Shown one piece after another: positions 34,410-44,082 of a stretch of DNA of 64,000 nucleotides; the first letter of the stretch is position 1, and each line of letters opens with the position of its first letter. The stretch is from positions 4,588,001 to 4,652,000 of the forward strand of contig NC_060259.1 in NCBI RefSeq assembly GCF_921293095.1. The letters are read 5' to 3'. The stretch is from Ischnura elegans (Eukaryota; Arthropoda; Insecta; Odonata; Coenagrionidae). The notes under the pieces were generated by a model. The model was not told where the DNA came from. It was given only the letters and a program-made list of their open reading frames with translations, and did no database searches. The position numbers were made by a program, and so were the translations under genes.

Positions 34410-34925
34410 TTAAGTAGGAAGTGGGACGGATGAGCAGGCATCGGAATGACAGGGGTTGACGTCAGCACTCAAAAGGTTGCACCGCATCCACTGAGCGAGA
34501 GAGTGAGCATTTCTCAAGGCACAATTACTATTACGTAACTTATAGCACGGATTAAGGCAGCAGAGCGATGGGAAAGAACAAATTTCTGGAGGGGGACAAT
34601 GCAGTTCTTTTTCCAAACATATGAAAGTGCGTTTTGTTAATTCAGAGAAGAAATTGCATTCGGCTTCGCTGAACGCGTAAAGTGCCGTCGCTCCTTCAAC
34701 GACCGCCTCTAGGATTGGTAACATTTCTGCGTAAGAAATGAGCCCATGCTCGAATGACGTCGGCTCGCATGCAAGCGGATTGTGAAATGCAACTTTTTTC
34801 CCGCCGACTGCTAGCTTCGTATTCCGCTGGAAGGTCACCCATAGCATTCGCTCGGAATCGACGTCAAATCCTCCCGCCTCTACCACTCCAGCCTTGGAGG
34901 ATACAGCAGACAAAATGATCCTCAT
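34410..34925 (-). CDS. Second DEDDh-exonuclease-like protein
   Basis: This 171-residue protein has an ATG at 34925. It opens with an IILSAVSSKAGVVEAGGFDVD strand region, followed by GLISYAEML, LYAFSEAEC (~85), LEKELHCPPPE, CCLNPCYKLRN and CALRNAHSLAQWM near the end. The closing CAL.NAHSL.QW block and overall order match the family seen in gene B (25171-25743). The clear homologue is 61789-62334 in the second Polinton (CALRDAHSLAQWF). A nuclease fold is inferred; several expected acidic residues are not obvious, so it may be inactive or have another role. It starts head to head with the gene at 34943. Confidence 0.5.
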   Translation of the reverse strand: MRIILSAVSSKAGVVEAGGFDVDSERMLWVTFQRNTKLAVGGKKVAFHNPLACEPTSFEHGLISYAEMLPILEAVVEGATALYAFSEAECNFFSELTKRTFICLEKELHCPPPEICSFPSLCCLNPCYKLRNSNCALRNAHSLAQWMRCNLLSADVNPCHSDACSSVPLPT

Positions 34926-34942
34926 TGTTCCGAGTATCGCTG

Positions 34943-35515
34943 ATGAGTGAAGTCGGTTTTGCTGTGCTAGTGATTTTATATCTCTTTTTCAACATCCTCA
35001 TCATACCAAAAATGGCCCCATTAGATCATTCCAGAATACCTATCAAAATTCCGGACGGAAGATTTCCGAGCGATGAAAATCAGCCGGATGTGATGGAGGA
35101 GGAACTTATTGGAATGAATATTCCCCCACAGGCCATCGAGAAACCTGCGGAAGATCTGCTCGAGATGGACTTGGGGATTACGGAAGAGTTCGGAATTGTC
35201 ATGGCGGACCCGGAGCAGACGATTGACGAGGCCAGTGCATTCTCGCAACGTACGTACACTGTGCTACTTTCGCTAGCGGTTTCGGACGAATTGCCACCCA
35301 TGAGTGCGGAGGAATTGATCGCGACTAGCGAGCAATTCGGTCTTCCCGCTGGAACATATTATGATCCCATGGGAACTGGGCGCTCATGGTGGGTAATATG
35401 GACCGTAGCCGACGTGGCTAGTGCGATAGCATTGCACATGGCCTCCCGCCAAGTGTTCGGCTTCGGTGAAGCTTTTATTTACAACGAGAGCGGGGAAATT
35501 GTTGACATTTCTTAA
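34943..35515 (+). CDS. Membrane-anchored protein of unknown function
   Basis: The ATG at 34943 gives 190 residues; an upstream TTG in frame is less likely. A hydrophobic segment (GFAVLVILYLFFNILII, ~5-21) looks like an N-terminal anchor or uncleaved signal. A long acidic region follows (DVMEEELIGMNIPP, LEMDLGITEEFG). A C-terminal part GTYYDPMGTGRSWWVIWTV...AIALHMASRQVFGFGEAF may be a folded domain. No family is recognised. Codon and base composition are richer in GC than in neighbouring genes. It is the only plus-strand gene in the middle of the element before the polymerase side. Confidence 0.5.
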   Translation: MSEVGFAVLVILYLFFNILIIPKMAPLDHSRIPIKIPDGRFPSDENQPDVMEEELIGMNIPPQAIEKPAEDLLEMDLGITEEFGIVMADPEQTIDEASAFSQRTYTVLLSLAVSDELPPMSAEELIATSEQFGLPAGTYYDPMGTGRSWWVIWTVADVASAIALHMASRQVFGFGEAFIYNESGEIVDIS

Positions 35516-35689
35516 CCTTTATTCGCATATCATTAAATTCATTTTAGGGTTTTGGGACGTTTTTTTTATAAAAAATTACATATCTTTTCATATTATTAAT
35601 TTTTATTTTCTTATTCCAAATTACAGCAAATTAAATTACAATTGAAAAAAATATTCATTCCAATTGTTTCAAATCCATTAGATCCAGCT

Positions 35690-36133
35690 TCAGTTTACTC
35701 CACTTGAACCAAATCCCTTCGATCCCCTCTCAGTTTCACTCATACTGTTCACTTTTTCCACCTCGGGATATAAAATCATTTCACAAATCAACTGTGCGAC
35801 TCGATCACCGGAATTAATTTTAAATTCATCGCAACTGTTATTAAAAATTATAATTCCTAGATTTCCGCGAAAATCCCTATCAACCACGCCGCCTGATATG
35901 TCTATACCATATTTTAAAGCCAATCCAGATCTCGGGGCAACCCGTCCATAGCATCCGCATGGGAGTTCAATTTGCAGGTCCGTTTTTACTAACAGACGAC
36001 TTCTCGGTAAAACGGTGTAGTCATATGCACTTCTCAGGTCAAATCCAGCCGCATCCGTTGAACCCTTGTATAAGTCGTAAGCGTTTTCAGTTAATTTCTT
36101 GTATTTCAGTATGTTACTGCTTAGCGTACTCAT
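35690..36133 (-). CDS. DUT: dUTP diphosphatase (dUTPase)
   Basis: This 147-residue trimeric-type dUTPase starts at ATG 36133. All five family motifs are present in order: DAAGFDLRSA, GRVAPRSGLA, GGVVDRDFRGNLG, GDRVAQLIC and the C-terminal RGSKGFGSSG. It hydrolyses dUTP to dUMP and pyrophosphate, limiting uracil in new DNA, a common accessory function of large DNA viruses. The frame is intact. It is clearly different from the second dUTPase at 56583-57150, so the two came from separate lineages. Confidence 0.9.
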   Translation of the reverse strand: MSTLSSNILKYKKLTENAYDLYKGSTDAAGFDLRSAYDYTVLPRSRLLVKTDLQIELPCGCYGRVAPRSGLALKYGIDISGGVVDRDFRGNLGIIIFNNSCDEFKINSGDRVAQLICEMILYPEVEKVNSMSETERGSKGFGSSGVN

Positions 36134-36769
36134 GACGAAAATATTTTTGCGATAGCTATTGAAACAGCAGAGAATCGCGCGCGCGTATATTTTCCTTCTG
36201 CTAGAAACTCCGCGAATGTAAATTAGCCTCGGCAGCGCGGAGACTATATCGGCGGCCGAGTGAGTGGCGTCCAGCCGTGGCGTCGGCGAGAGAACAATGG
36301 CTCAATTAGTTCCGCGCCGCTGGTCGCGCTCGAGTGAGCACGTGCCCAGCGAGGCATGCGCTCCGACTGGGGGATAATGCTGCTCGCGGTCGAGTGAGCA
36401 CGTGCCCAGCGAGGCATGCGCTCCGACTGGGGATAATGCTGAGTGCATTATGTGAGGTAGGTTAGTGGATACGGGTGTTTTTTTTTACCAACGCACTATT
36501 GTCACCGGCGCGAAATACCACAAGTCTTTTAATCTTTTATAGGGAAGGATTTTCTGTTTTGCGAGTGAAAAAAGGAGTCCCCACGAAGTGTGTATAATAA
36601 TGATAAATTCTAACGTTGAAAGTAGTTGTGAAATTCCTCCAGCGTAGAAATGATGCAGATTGGGTTGTACTTTAAATTAATGATTTTTTAAATACTAATT
36701 TGAGAAAATTTCTTGGGCTTGAGCGTCCGAGGGCTTAGAAGATTTTTTTTTCGATTAAATGGTGAATGA
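36134..36769. other. Intergenic region with a GC-rich direct repeat
   Basis: After the dUTPase start there is a GC-rich stretch (about 36160-36440) containing a direct repeat: TCGAGTGAGCACGTGCCCAG begins at about 36330 and 36392, each followed by CGAGGCATGCGCTCCGACTGG. No gene is supported. A regulatory or replication-related role is possible but unproven. Confidence 0.6.
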
Positions 36770-37078
36770 TTAGTAGTAATCACACCAATTGTAAATTCTC
36801 ATATAGTAATCATAATCATCTTTGTTTAGATAATGCAGTCTTTCTATTATTAAAGTCTTTAGAGAATCTTCTGTTAATTTTTGAAATACTTCTCTCTCGT
36901 AAAATGCCTCATATTGATCGCAAATATTGTGCATCGCACTCGGGTCTGGATCTGTTTCAGTTTTCTGGAGTATTTTTTTAAATTCTTCGTCCGCCTTTTC
37001 TTTTATACTGAATATATACTCCTCCAACTCCTTCCAAAGTGTAATCGAACCCACCGGGTGTGCTAAAAGACTGTCCAT
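36770..37078 (-). CDS. Small acidic helical protein, unknown
   Basis: This 102-residue protein starts at ATG 37078. It is predicted mostly helical from composition, with EELEEYIFSIKEKADEEFKK-type charged stretches and a Tyr-rich end (DDYDYYMRIYNWCDYY). A TATATAA lies on the same strand at about 37114-37120, some 35 bp upstream, a plausible promoter. No family is recognised. Length and promoter spacing make it more likely real than chance. Confidence 0.4.
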   Translation of the reverse strand: MDSLLAHPVGSITLWKELEEYIFSIKEKADEEFKKILQKTETDPDPSAMHNICDQYEAFYEREVFQKLTEDSLKTLIIERLHYLNKDDYDYYMRIYNWCDYY

Positions 37079-37113
37079 GATTTTAAATGTGTAATGCAGA
37101 ATGACTATTCGAG

Positions 37114-37120
37114 TTATATA
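37114..37120 (-). promoter_or_regulatory. Candidate TATA box for the small acidic gene
   Basis: On the minus strand the sequence reads TATATAA about 35 bp before the ATG at 37078. The spacing fits an early-type promoter with a very short leader. The evidence is the motif and position only. Confidence 0.4.
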
Positions 37121-37139
37121 CTCTACTTCATGTGGCCGT

Positions 37140-37390
37140 GCATCGCTTAAGGGCTCGCTATTACCTAGACTGTGTTTGCATCATGCTAGGTTTTTCCGAA
37201 GTGACGCAGATGGTGCTGCAATGTGTTGACTTTCGATATTACTCAGAGGACACTTGTGTAACGTTGCTCATGCTTGGGGTATTGCGAAGACTGTGTTTGC
37301 ATCATGCCAGGTTTTTCCAAAGTGACGCAGATGGTGCTTCAATGTGTTGACTTTCAATCTTACTCAGAGGACACTTGTGAAACATTTCTC
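37140..37390 (+). repeat. Two ~120-bp direct repeats
   Basis: GACTGTGTTTGCATCATGC occurs at about 37169 and 37289, followed by TTTTTCC(G/A)AAGTGACGCAGATGG and ACTCAGAGGACACTTGTG in both. A third weaker echo (GAGGACACTTGCACAACTC) lies near 37655. It lies upstream of the spliced small gene and may be an enhancer-like or simply non-coding repeat. Confidence 0.7.
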
Positions 37391-37834
37391 ATGCCAAGTG
37401 ATGTAGCAATATCACAGCTCTCTCCTCACGCTTCGAAGATTTTTTACGTCACTCGTCTTGCTTCATGCTTCGTCATCCGCGGTGAAAGGTCATCTCACAT
37501 TAGGTTAGTCATTCTTTCATGAAGAAAAATTACACATGTGCGTCACTTGAGACTAGCTGCAAAACTCTTGCTTCATCCTGTTTCATTAGCCTGCGATTAC
37601 CATATCCGCCTCACTTTGTGGTTCTCCGCTGTTAAATCCCACGTGGTCTCCTCGAGGACACTTGCACAACTCTTGCATAATGCTGTGTATCATCGGTATT
37701 GGAAGGTGATCATCGCCTCACTTAGTGAGGGTTAATTCAAGGGTGATGATGAAAGACAGGAAAATTCTTCGATCATCAACTAACCCCTCCAGTTATTTCC
37801 CCTATCTGTTACGAAACTACTACCCCTGCTTGAG

Positions 37835-37842
37835 CATAAAAG
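37835..37842 (+). promoter_or_regulatory. Candidate TATA-like box of the spliced small gene
   Basis: CATAAAAG sits about 25-35 bp before the pyrimidine-rich TCTTCCTCCACATTCACC, upstream of a 5' untranslated exon and a 93-bp intron leading to the ATG at 38100. It is weaker than a consensus TATA box. Confidence 0.35.
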
Positions 37843-37859
37843 TGCTCCATCTTCCTCCA

Positions 37860-37990
37860 CATTCACCACTTCAATTTGGACGGCGGCAACGAGAGAGAGA
37901 CAGGCATTCACCAGTTCCATTTGGACGGCGGCAACGAGAGAGACAGACATTCACCAGATCCATTTGGATATCGAGAGAGAGAGACAGAAC
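37860..37990 (+). repeat. Three short repeats in the 5' leader
   Basis: The block ATTCACCA..TTC(A/C)ATTTGGACGGCGGCAACGAGAGAGA occurs twice at about a 47-bp period and a third, degenerate time (ATTCACCAGATCCATTTGGATATCGAGAGAGAG). It lies in the presumed untranslated leader of the spliced small gene. Confidence 0.7.
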
Positions 37991-38006
37991 CACAACAGCA
38001 TCAAGA

Positions 38007-38099
38007 GTAAGTGAAACTTAGTTATTTTCCTCACTCGTAAGATATTTAACGCTATATTTTATCCATATATATATATGATGTCTTGTTTCCTCTTTCCAG
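38007..38099 (+). other. 5' untranslated intron of the small conserved gene
   Basis: The donor GTAAGT begins at 38007; the acceptor TTTCCTCTTTCCAG ends at 38099, exactly before the ATG. A second probable intron of 93 bp lies just after the stop codon: GTATCT from 38398 to TTCTGTCATTTCAG ending 38490. Both fit spliceosomal signals. No transcript evidence is available here. Confidence 0.6.
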
Positions 38100-38396
38100 A
38101 TGGAGAATTTGAGACGTAAGCTAAGGCGACTAAATAAGGAGCATACGGTCTATCTGAAAAAAGAAAATCTAGTTGTCGGCTTCAAATATGCAATAGTATC
38201 TTTAATTAAAGTTGAAACAAAATTTGGAGAGGCGATATCCGCCCTCATTGAGGGTGGATCAGAGCGTGGGAGGATATTCCTCCCCAGAAGATATCGAAAC
38301 ATATTTACAAAAGAGGATATTGAGGCGGTGAATGCGGGGGGAGAACCGATTTTCCTCGTCTGGGACGGGGAAAAGCTGGTAGTTGAAGAAGAATAA
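38100..38396 (+). CDS. Small conserved Polinton protein, possibly OB-fold-like
   Basis: This 98-residue protein starts at the ATG immediately after an intron acceptor. It has a beta-rich pattern: VVGFKYAIVSLIKVETKFGE (~25-44), then ALIEGGSERGRIFLPRRYRN, then a FLVWDGEKLVV end. The same arrangement (Y.V......TK[YF]G ... ERR IFLP) occurs in 57414-57671 and, in part, in both foldback arms. The compact all-beta look suggests an OB-fold or single-strand-DNA-binding role; that is inference. AATAAA words at 38536-38545 follow. It lies between the dUTPase and polymerase genes, the replication side of the element. Confidence 0.6.
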   Translation: MENLRRKLRRLNKEHTVYLKKENLVVGFKYAIVSLIKVETKFGEAISALIEGGSERGRIFLPRRYRNIFTKEDIEAVNAGGEPIFLVWDGEKLVVEEE

Positions 38397-38650
38397 GGTA
38401 TCTATCCCATAATTTTTTTAATATTACATTTTAATTTTATTGTTTTGTCTAAATAGTATTAACTAATGTTTTCTCTTTCTGTCATTTCAGATTTCACCAT
38501 TATATACTAATATAAATACATAAAAATATGTATGAAATAAATAAACCTAGTTGAAGGACCTATGTGTTTTCTTTGAGAGAGAATAATAGATTTAAAAAAC
38601 CCCTATTCTGGTTTCCTGCTGTTGATATCCTGCCAGTGGAGACTCCGGTT

Positions 38651-38656
38651 TATATA
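38651..38656 (+). promoter_or_regulatory. Candidate TATA box of the polymerase gene
   Basis: TATATA lies about 76 bp upstream of the polymerase ATG (38732) within GGTTTATATACAGG, a plausible promoter. It overlaps a CAGGTGAGT donor-like sequence, so the alternative reading is an exon end; the two cannot be told apart here. Confidence 0.4.
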
Positions 38657-38731
38657 CAGGTGAGTGTTTCACATTTTATACCAGTGCATAAGAAGACTTG
38701 AATAGTGCAGAGAATTGGTTTTTCGTTAGAT

Positions 38732-41700
38732 ATGGAGAAACTTTGTGAAATTTGTTTCACGTATTTCCGTGATAGACTCTCTCACGAAGCAAGTGAAGTA
38801 CATAGAAGACATGTTTTAAGTGTTAGCGATAGTGCTAGAGAAGATAAACTATGTGAAATTTGCTATACGTATTTCCGAAACCAAGTCTCTCATGAGGGAA
38901 CCGAAGTTCATCGAAGACATGTTTTACGACAAGTTGGAGCAGGGAATATAAAAGGAATGGTGGAAATTCAATCGGCCGCGAAAAATAGATTAAAGAGTTA
39001 CTGGGTTAGTGGCTTAAATGAGGGACGTGATTTAATTACATTTCTGAACAATATCAAGCCGCTGGTCATAGAAAAAATTAAATCTGAAAGTTACTCTTCT
39101 CCGGTTAAAATCAATGTTTTGGTGAAGTGTACTTTTTTAAAAGATGAACTTACGGATGAAAGATGGTTTAAAACAGAAAATGTTCGAGTATTGGAGACTG
39201 ACGATGTAGACGAAATTGTAGATCATCTGTTTGCAAAATTGCTAAAAGAAAAATCTGAACATCAGGCAAAGGGATCAGGGTGGACTTTACATGAAATTTC
39301 AGGTTTAGAATTGCGAATTAATAAATATCGTCCTTTGAGTGGATCCACTTTCATCGAGCTTCCAAAGAAAATTTATAATACCAAAACAGTAATTAATGTA
39401 AAGAATAATGATATATTCTGCTTTAAATATGCGATCTATTCCAAATTTATTGCAGAATCAGCACCAAGATATTTATGCTCCAGAGTCGCAACATATTTAA
39501 AGGATAAAAATTTTGAAACAAAGTATGATTGGGATTGTATTAACTATCCGGTTAATTTGAAAGATATTAGTAAATTTGAAAGGCAAAATAATATTTCAAT
39601 AAATGTTTTTGGCATCGATGAGAAAAATAACGTGTATCCTTTAAAAGTGGTAGATCAGGAACAACTCGATCATAGAGATTTACTCTACCTAGTTGAAGAA
39701 AATAAATCCCATTACTGTTGGATAAAGTCATTCAATAAACTGGTTCATTCACATATTACGAAGAATAGGAATGCTTTATACGTTTGCAAACGCTGCTTCT
39801 GTCATTTTCCAACGCAGGAAAGGCTAGATCTTCATCGTTTAGATTGCATGATAAATGCCCCTTCTAAAGTAATTATGCCGAGAGATGATGAAAAATTGTT
39901 GAAATTTAAAAATATCGGTCGTGCAATGCGTGTTCCAGCAATAGTTGTAGCCGATTTTGAGTCAATACTTCCGAAGGTTCAACATTGCTGTCCAAGTGAC
40001 GAGCATTCTTATACGTGTGCAATAGAAAAACTTGAAATAATGTCTTTTTGCTTTTTACTAATTTGTACGAATAATTTAACATTTGAACCGATTTCTTATC
40101 GGGGGAAAGATGCTGCGAAAGTGTTCATGAATTGGATCAGAGAGGTAGCCGATCTTGTACAAAATATGTATCGAAATGCAGCTCCAATGAACGCGTTAAC
40201 GCAAGAGGAAAGAGAGGAATTTGAATCCGCTACGCATTGCCATCTTTGTGGAGAAGAATTGGGTGCTGATCGCGTTCAAGATCATTGTCACTTGACTGGA
40301 AAGTTTAGAGCTGCTTTACATTCACAATGTAATTTAAAGTTTAAAATGCCCAATTTTCTTCCAGTGTTTTTTCATAATCTAAGCGGATACGATGCTCATT
40401 TTATTGTACCGAATTTAGCTTACGATAAAAAAAATATTCATTGCATTCCGAATTCCGAGGAAAAGTATATATCTTTTAGCAAAAGTATTGGTAACAATTT
40501 CAGCATTCGATTTGTGGATACCTTTCGATTTATGGCTTCGGCACTATCAAAATTAGCTGACAATCTCCCCCGAGAAAAATTTATTCATACAAAACGTGTT
40601 TATGGAGATAGGTTGGACCTTGTTACGAGGAAAGGAATATTTCCATACGAATATGTTGACAGTTGGAAAAAAATAGAGGAAAAATGTTTGCCTCCGAAGG
40701 AGAAATTTTACAGTCACATTAGTGGAGAAACAGTAAGCGATGACGATTATGAGTTTGCTCAGAAAATTTGGATTGAATTCAATTGCAAGTCTCTCGGTGA
40801 ATACTCCGACCTATACCTGAAAACAGATGTTATGATTTTATCCGATGTTTTCGAAAATTTTAGGGATGTTTGCTTGGAAACGTATAAACTTGACCCAGCA
40901 TGGTATTATACGTCTCCGGGCTTAGCGTTTGATGCCATGTTAAAGCATACAGGGGTGACTCTTGAGTTGATGACTGATTACGATATGCTTCTGATGACAG
41001 AAAATGGAATACGAGGAGGTATAAGTCAATGTTGTAAGAGGTACAGTAAGGCAAATAATAAATATATGAAGCAATATGATGCTTCAATTCCTAATAGATA
41101 CCTTTTGTATTTGGACGCAAACAATCTGTATGGATGGGCAATGTCTCAACCTCTTCCTCGTGGTGGTTTTAGATGGCTTAGCGAAGAGGAAATTCGAGAG
41201 TTTAATTTGAACGTTTCAGACGATAATCCTAAAGGATATCTTCTCGAGGTTGATATAGATTATCCCGATAGTGTACATGAAACTCACTCGGATCTTCCAT
41301 TTTGTCCAGAAAATAAAGTACCTCCTACTGGTAAATTCAGAAAATTATTGACAACACTTGAGCCAAAAGAAAAATATGTTATTCATTATGTTAATTTAAA
41401 ACAAGCCCTTAGGTATGGTTTGAAGCTTAATAGAATATGACGAGTGATCGAGTTCGATCAATCGAGATGGTTAGATCCTTACATAAACATTAATACCGAA
41501 AAACGAAAGTTGGCGAAAAATGATTTTGACAAGGATTTCTTTAAATTAATGGTAAATAGTGTATTTGGGAAGCTGATGGAAAATTTAAGGAAAAGAATTA
41601 ACCTTGAATTAGTGTGTAACGAAAAAAGACTGAATAAATTGATCTCCAGTTCTACATTTTTAGATAGGACTATATTCTCTGAAAATCTGGTGGCTGTTCA

Positions 41701-42366
41701 CAGTAGAAAGTCGACGATTAAGATGGAGAAGCCAATTTATGCAGGACAAGCAGTTTTGGATTTAAGCAAAACCCTAATGTACGATTTTTTTACGGTCACC
41801 TTAAAGTGAAGTATGGTAATAAGATATCGCTCAATCAAATGGATACAGATGGTATGATTATTGATGTTGAGACTAATGACATATACGAAGACATGAAAGA
41901 AAACTTAGAACTCTACGATACATCTGCATATCCCTGTGATCATAAGTGTTTCTCAAATATTAATAAAAAAGTGGTTGGTAAGATGAAGGATGAAAGTAAT
42001 GGTGACATTATGACGAATTTTGTCGGCTTGAGAAGCAAACTTTACTCCTATCGTATGGAAGATGCGAAAGAAGTGAAGAAGGCTAAAGGTATTGCCAAAC
42101 CCGTCATTCGAAAATCCATTAATTTTGAACATTTCGAAAAGTGTTTATTCGATAATTCCATAGTGTATCGACAAATGTACATTTTACGATCCAATAAACA
42201 TGATATGTATACTCTAAAAATAAACAAAGTAGCCTTGAGTGCAGACGATGATATACGATACATATGTAGTGATGGCATCACGAGATTAGCCTGGGGTGAT
42301 TATAGGATCAGAGAAGAATCGCGTAAACGGACTTACGATGAGGCCTTCCCCCTCCCTCACCGTTGA
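38732..42366 (+). pseudogene. PolB: Protein-primed family B DNA polymerase, interrupted
   Basis: The ATG at 38732 opens a polymerase of ~1200 codons. N-terminal zinc-finger-like repeats (LCEICFTYF...H.....H twice) precede a third Cys/His motif (CKRCFCHF). Exonuclease motifs are ADFESI and NLSGYDAHF, with SDLYLKTDV later. An inserted Zn-binding HNH-like module is HCHLCGEELG...DHCHLTGKF. Polymerase motifs are YLDANNLYG, KLMVNSVFGKL and MDTDGM (usual Ser after DTD is Gly). An in-frame TGA at 41438-41440 and a one-base frameshift in a T-run at about 41776-41783 break the frame between motifs. The element's replicative enzyme is therefore probably non-functional here unless these are sequencing errors. 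Confidence 0.9.
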
Positions 42367-42372
42367 AGTGTC

Positions 42373-42378
42373 TATAAA
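42373..42378 (+). promoter_or_regulatory. TATA box of the metalloproteinase gene
   Basis: TATAAA starts 7 bp after the polymerase stop codon and 57 bp before the metalloproteinase ATG at 42435, with a pyrimidine-rich segment CATTTCTTTCCCTCGCATCC between. This suggests the cargo gene has its own promoter. Confidence 0.5.
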
Positions 42379-42434
42379 TTCAGTTCGTATTAAAATTTGA
42401 ATCTCATTTCTTTCCCTCGCATCCTGCGCTACAC

Positions 42435-44054
42435 ATGGAAATGATTGCAATCTGTGTGTTTCTGCTCTTAACTGAGCTCGGTGTACAAAAGGTATTATCC
42501 AATGAAGATAGCAATACCAATCAAATGTATTGCGTAGCAGAATATCTTCGACAGTATGGATATTTGAACGTTAGTGAAAATGATATTACTAGCATTGACC
42601 ATACAGAATTCAAAGAGGCTTTGCAAATTTTCCAAGAATACTATAACATTACAAGAGATGGGGAATTGAATGAAATGACTCTGAATTTAACCAATAGACC
42701 ACGCTGCGGAGTTGCTGATGATCCTGCGTTTTCAGTATCCCATTACAAATGGAATAAAGATACAATAAAATGGCACTATGGATTTGTGAACACGACCTAC
42801 ATAGAATTAGCTCGGAAAGCGTTTGGAATATGGAGTCAGGCAGCAAATTTAAAGTTCGAGCATGATCCTCTACATCCGGATATCTTCATAATGAATACAC
42901 GGTATAATAATAAACAAAATTTAAATAGAAAATTTTGTTCTACGCCTTTGGATGGGATTGGTGGAAAATTAGCTCATGCACAATTACCATCAAGTCAAGA
43001 TTTTCCACTTGAAATTCACATCGATCAAGATGAGATGTGGTACTTAGGAATGGATCATCCTGAACTTCCTGGATTTCAAGTCAGTTTGCTCGCCGTTCTT
43101 CTCCATGAAATTGGTCACACTCTCGGAATTTCACATTCGAATTACGAGAATGCTCTGATGTATGCGTATTACAACCATTATGATTACCGTCTGACCCTAC
43201 ATCAAGACGATATACTAGCGGTTCAATTTCTCTATGGACCACCGTCGGAACCTCAGAAGGAAGATGATCCAGTTCAGGAGAATGATGATGATGCTGGGGG
43301 AGCACCTGAATATCCGGAGGATAGATTCAGAGCAGAGCCGAATGAAGCAAAAAATAATACTCAGCATCCGACTTTGTGTGAGCTTGATAATGTACACCAG
43401 TTACTCATAATCAATAATTTGCTGTATTTATTTCATGGAAAATGGTTTTGGTATGTGGATATGGAAGTGACTGAAAGAATAGACATGGTTGGCCCTCAGC
43501 TAATCACAGATTGGTTACCATTTTTACCTGAGAAAATTTTCAATGGTTTTGATGCAATTTATCGCAGGCCTAGTGGAGAAATTGCAATATTTATCAATAA
43601 CATGATATATATGGTTAATTATCCAACTATGCAACTGGTTGAAGGTCGTCCTATGAATATTATCACCGCCGGCCTTCCAAGAAACGCTAGAGTACAAGCA
43701 GTTGTTAATACATACTCTGGCCGCACACTCATATTTCATAGTGGGGAATTCATCATTGAAATGGATGAGTGCACTTTTAGACCGAGGAGTCAAGCTCGTC
43801 ACACGAAATTCCTGCCACAGATACCTATGGGTATACAATCAGCATATAGACATACGAATGGGATCCTCTACTTTTTTAGAGGGAAAAATGTTTACGAATA
43901 CAGTGAATTTAATAACACTCTGGTAAAGGCTGGTAAAAATGATCTCAACCTCTTCGGTATCCCTTGTCCTAAGAAATACCCATCAGGTTTATCGAGCATA
44001 GCGAATGACTTGAAAACTATAGTTTCCCGAATGGATAATATTATCGATAATTGA
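42435..44054 (+). CDS. MMP: Secreted matrix metalloproteinase with hemopexin domain
   Basis: This intact 539-residue intronless gene has a signal peptide (MIAICVFLLLTELG), a prodomain with the cysteine switch PRCGVADD at ~93, and a catalytic domain with the zinc site HEIGHTLGISHS (~225) followed by a Met-turn in NALMYAYY. An acidic linker (QKEDDPVQENDDDAGG) leads to a C-terminal hemopexin-like propeller bounded by LCELDN and GIPCPK cysteines. Matrixins cleave extracellular-matrix proteins. It is the last gene before the right terminal repeat. Baculoviruses are known to carry such genes; here the likely source is an arthropod host mRNA captured by the element. Introns are absent, unlike typical animal MMP genes. 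Confidence 0.9.
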   Translation: MEMIAICVFLLLTELGVQKVLSNEDSNTNQMYCVAEYLRQYGYLNVSENDITSIDHTEFKEALQIFQEYYNITRDGELNEMTLNLTNRPRCGVADDPAFSVSHYKWNKDTIKWHYGFVNTTYIELARKAFGIWSQAANLKFEHDPLHPDIFIMNTRYNNKQNLNRKFCSTPLDGIGGKLAHAQLPSSQDFPLEIHIDQDEMWYLGMDHPELPGFQVSLLAVLLHEIGHTLGISHSNYENALMYAYYNHYDYRLTLHQDDILAVQFLYGPPSEPQKEDDPVQENDDDAGGAPEYPEDRFRAEPNEAKNNTQHPTLCELDNVHQLLIINNLLYLFHGKWFWYVDMEVTERIDMVGPQLITDWLPFLPEKIFNGFDAIYRRPSGEIAIFINNMIYMVNYPTMQLVEGRPMNIITAGLPRNARVQAVVNTYSGRTLIFHSGEFIIEMDECTFRPRSQARHTKFLPQIPMGIQSAYRHTNGILYFFRGKNVYEYSEFNNTLVKAGKNDLNLFGIPCPKKYPSGLSSIANDLKTIVSRMDNIIDN

Positions 44055-44082
44055 AATTTATCCATGTTTGTAAACATGAATA

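Noticed and set aside
37132..37735. Open frames over the ~120-bp direct repeats
   Set aside because: They shift frame between repeats, lack motifs, and lie upstream of a better supported promoter and spliced gene.
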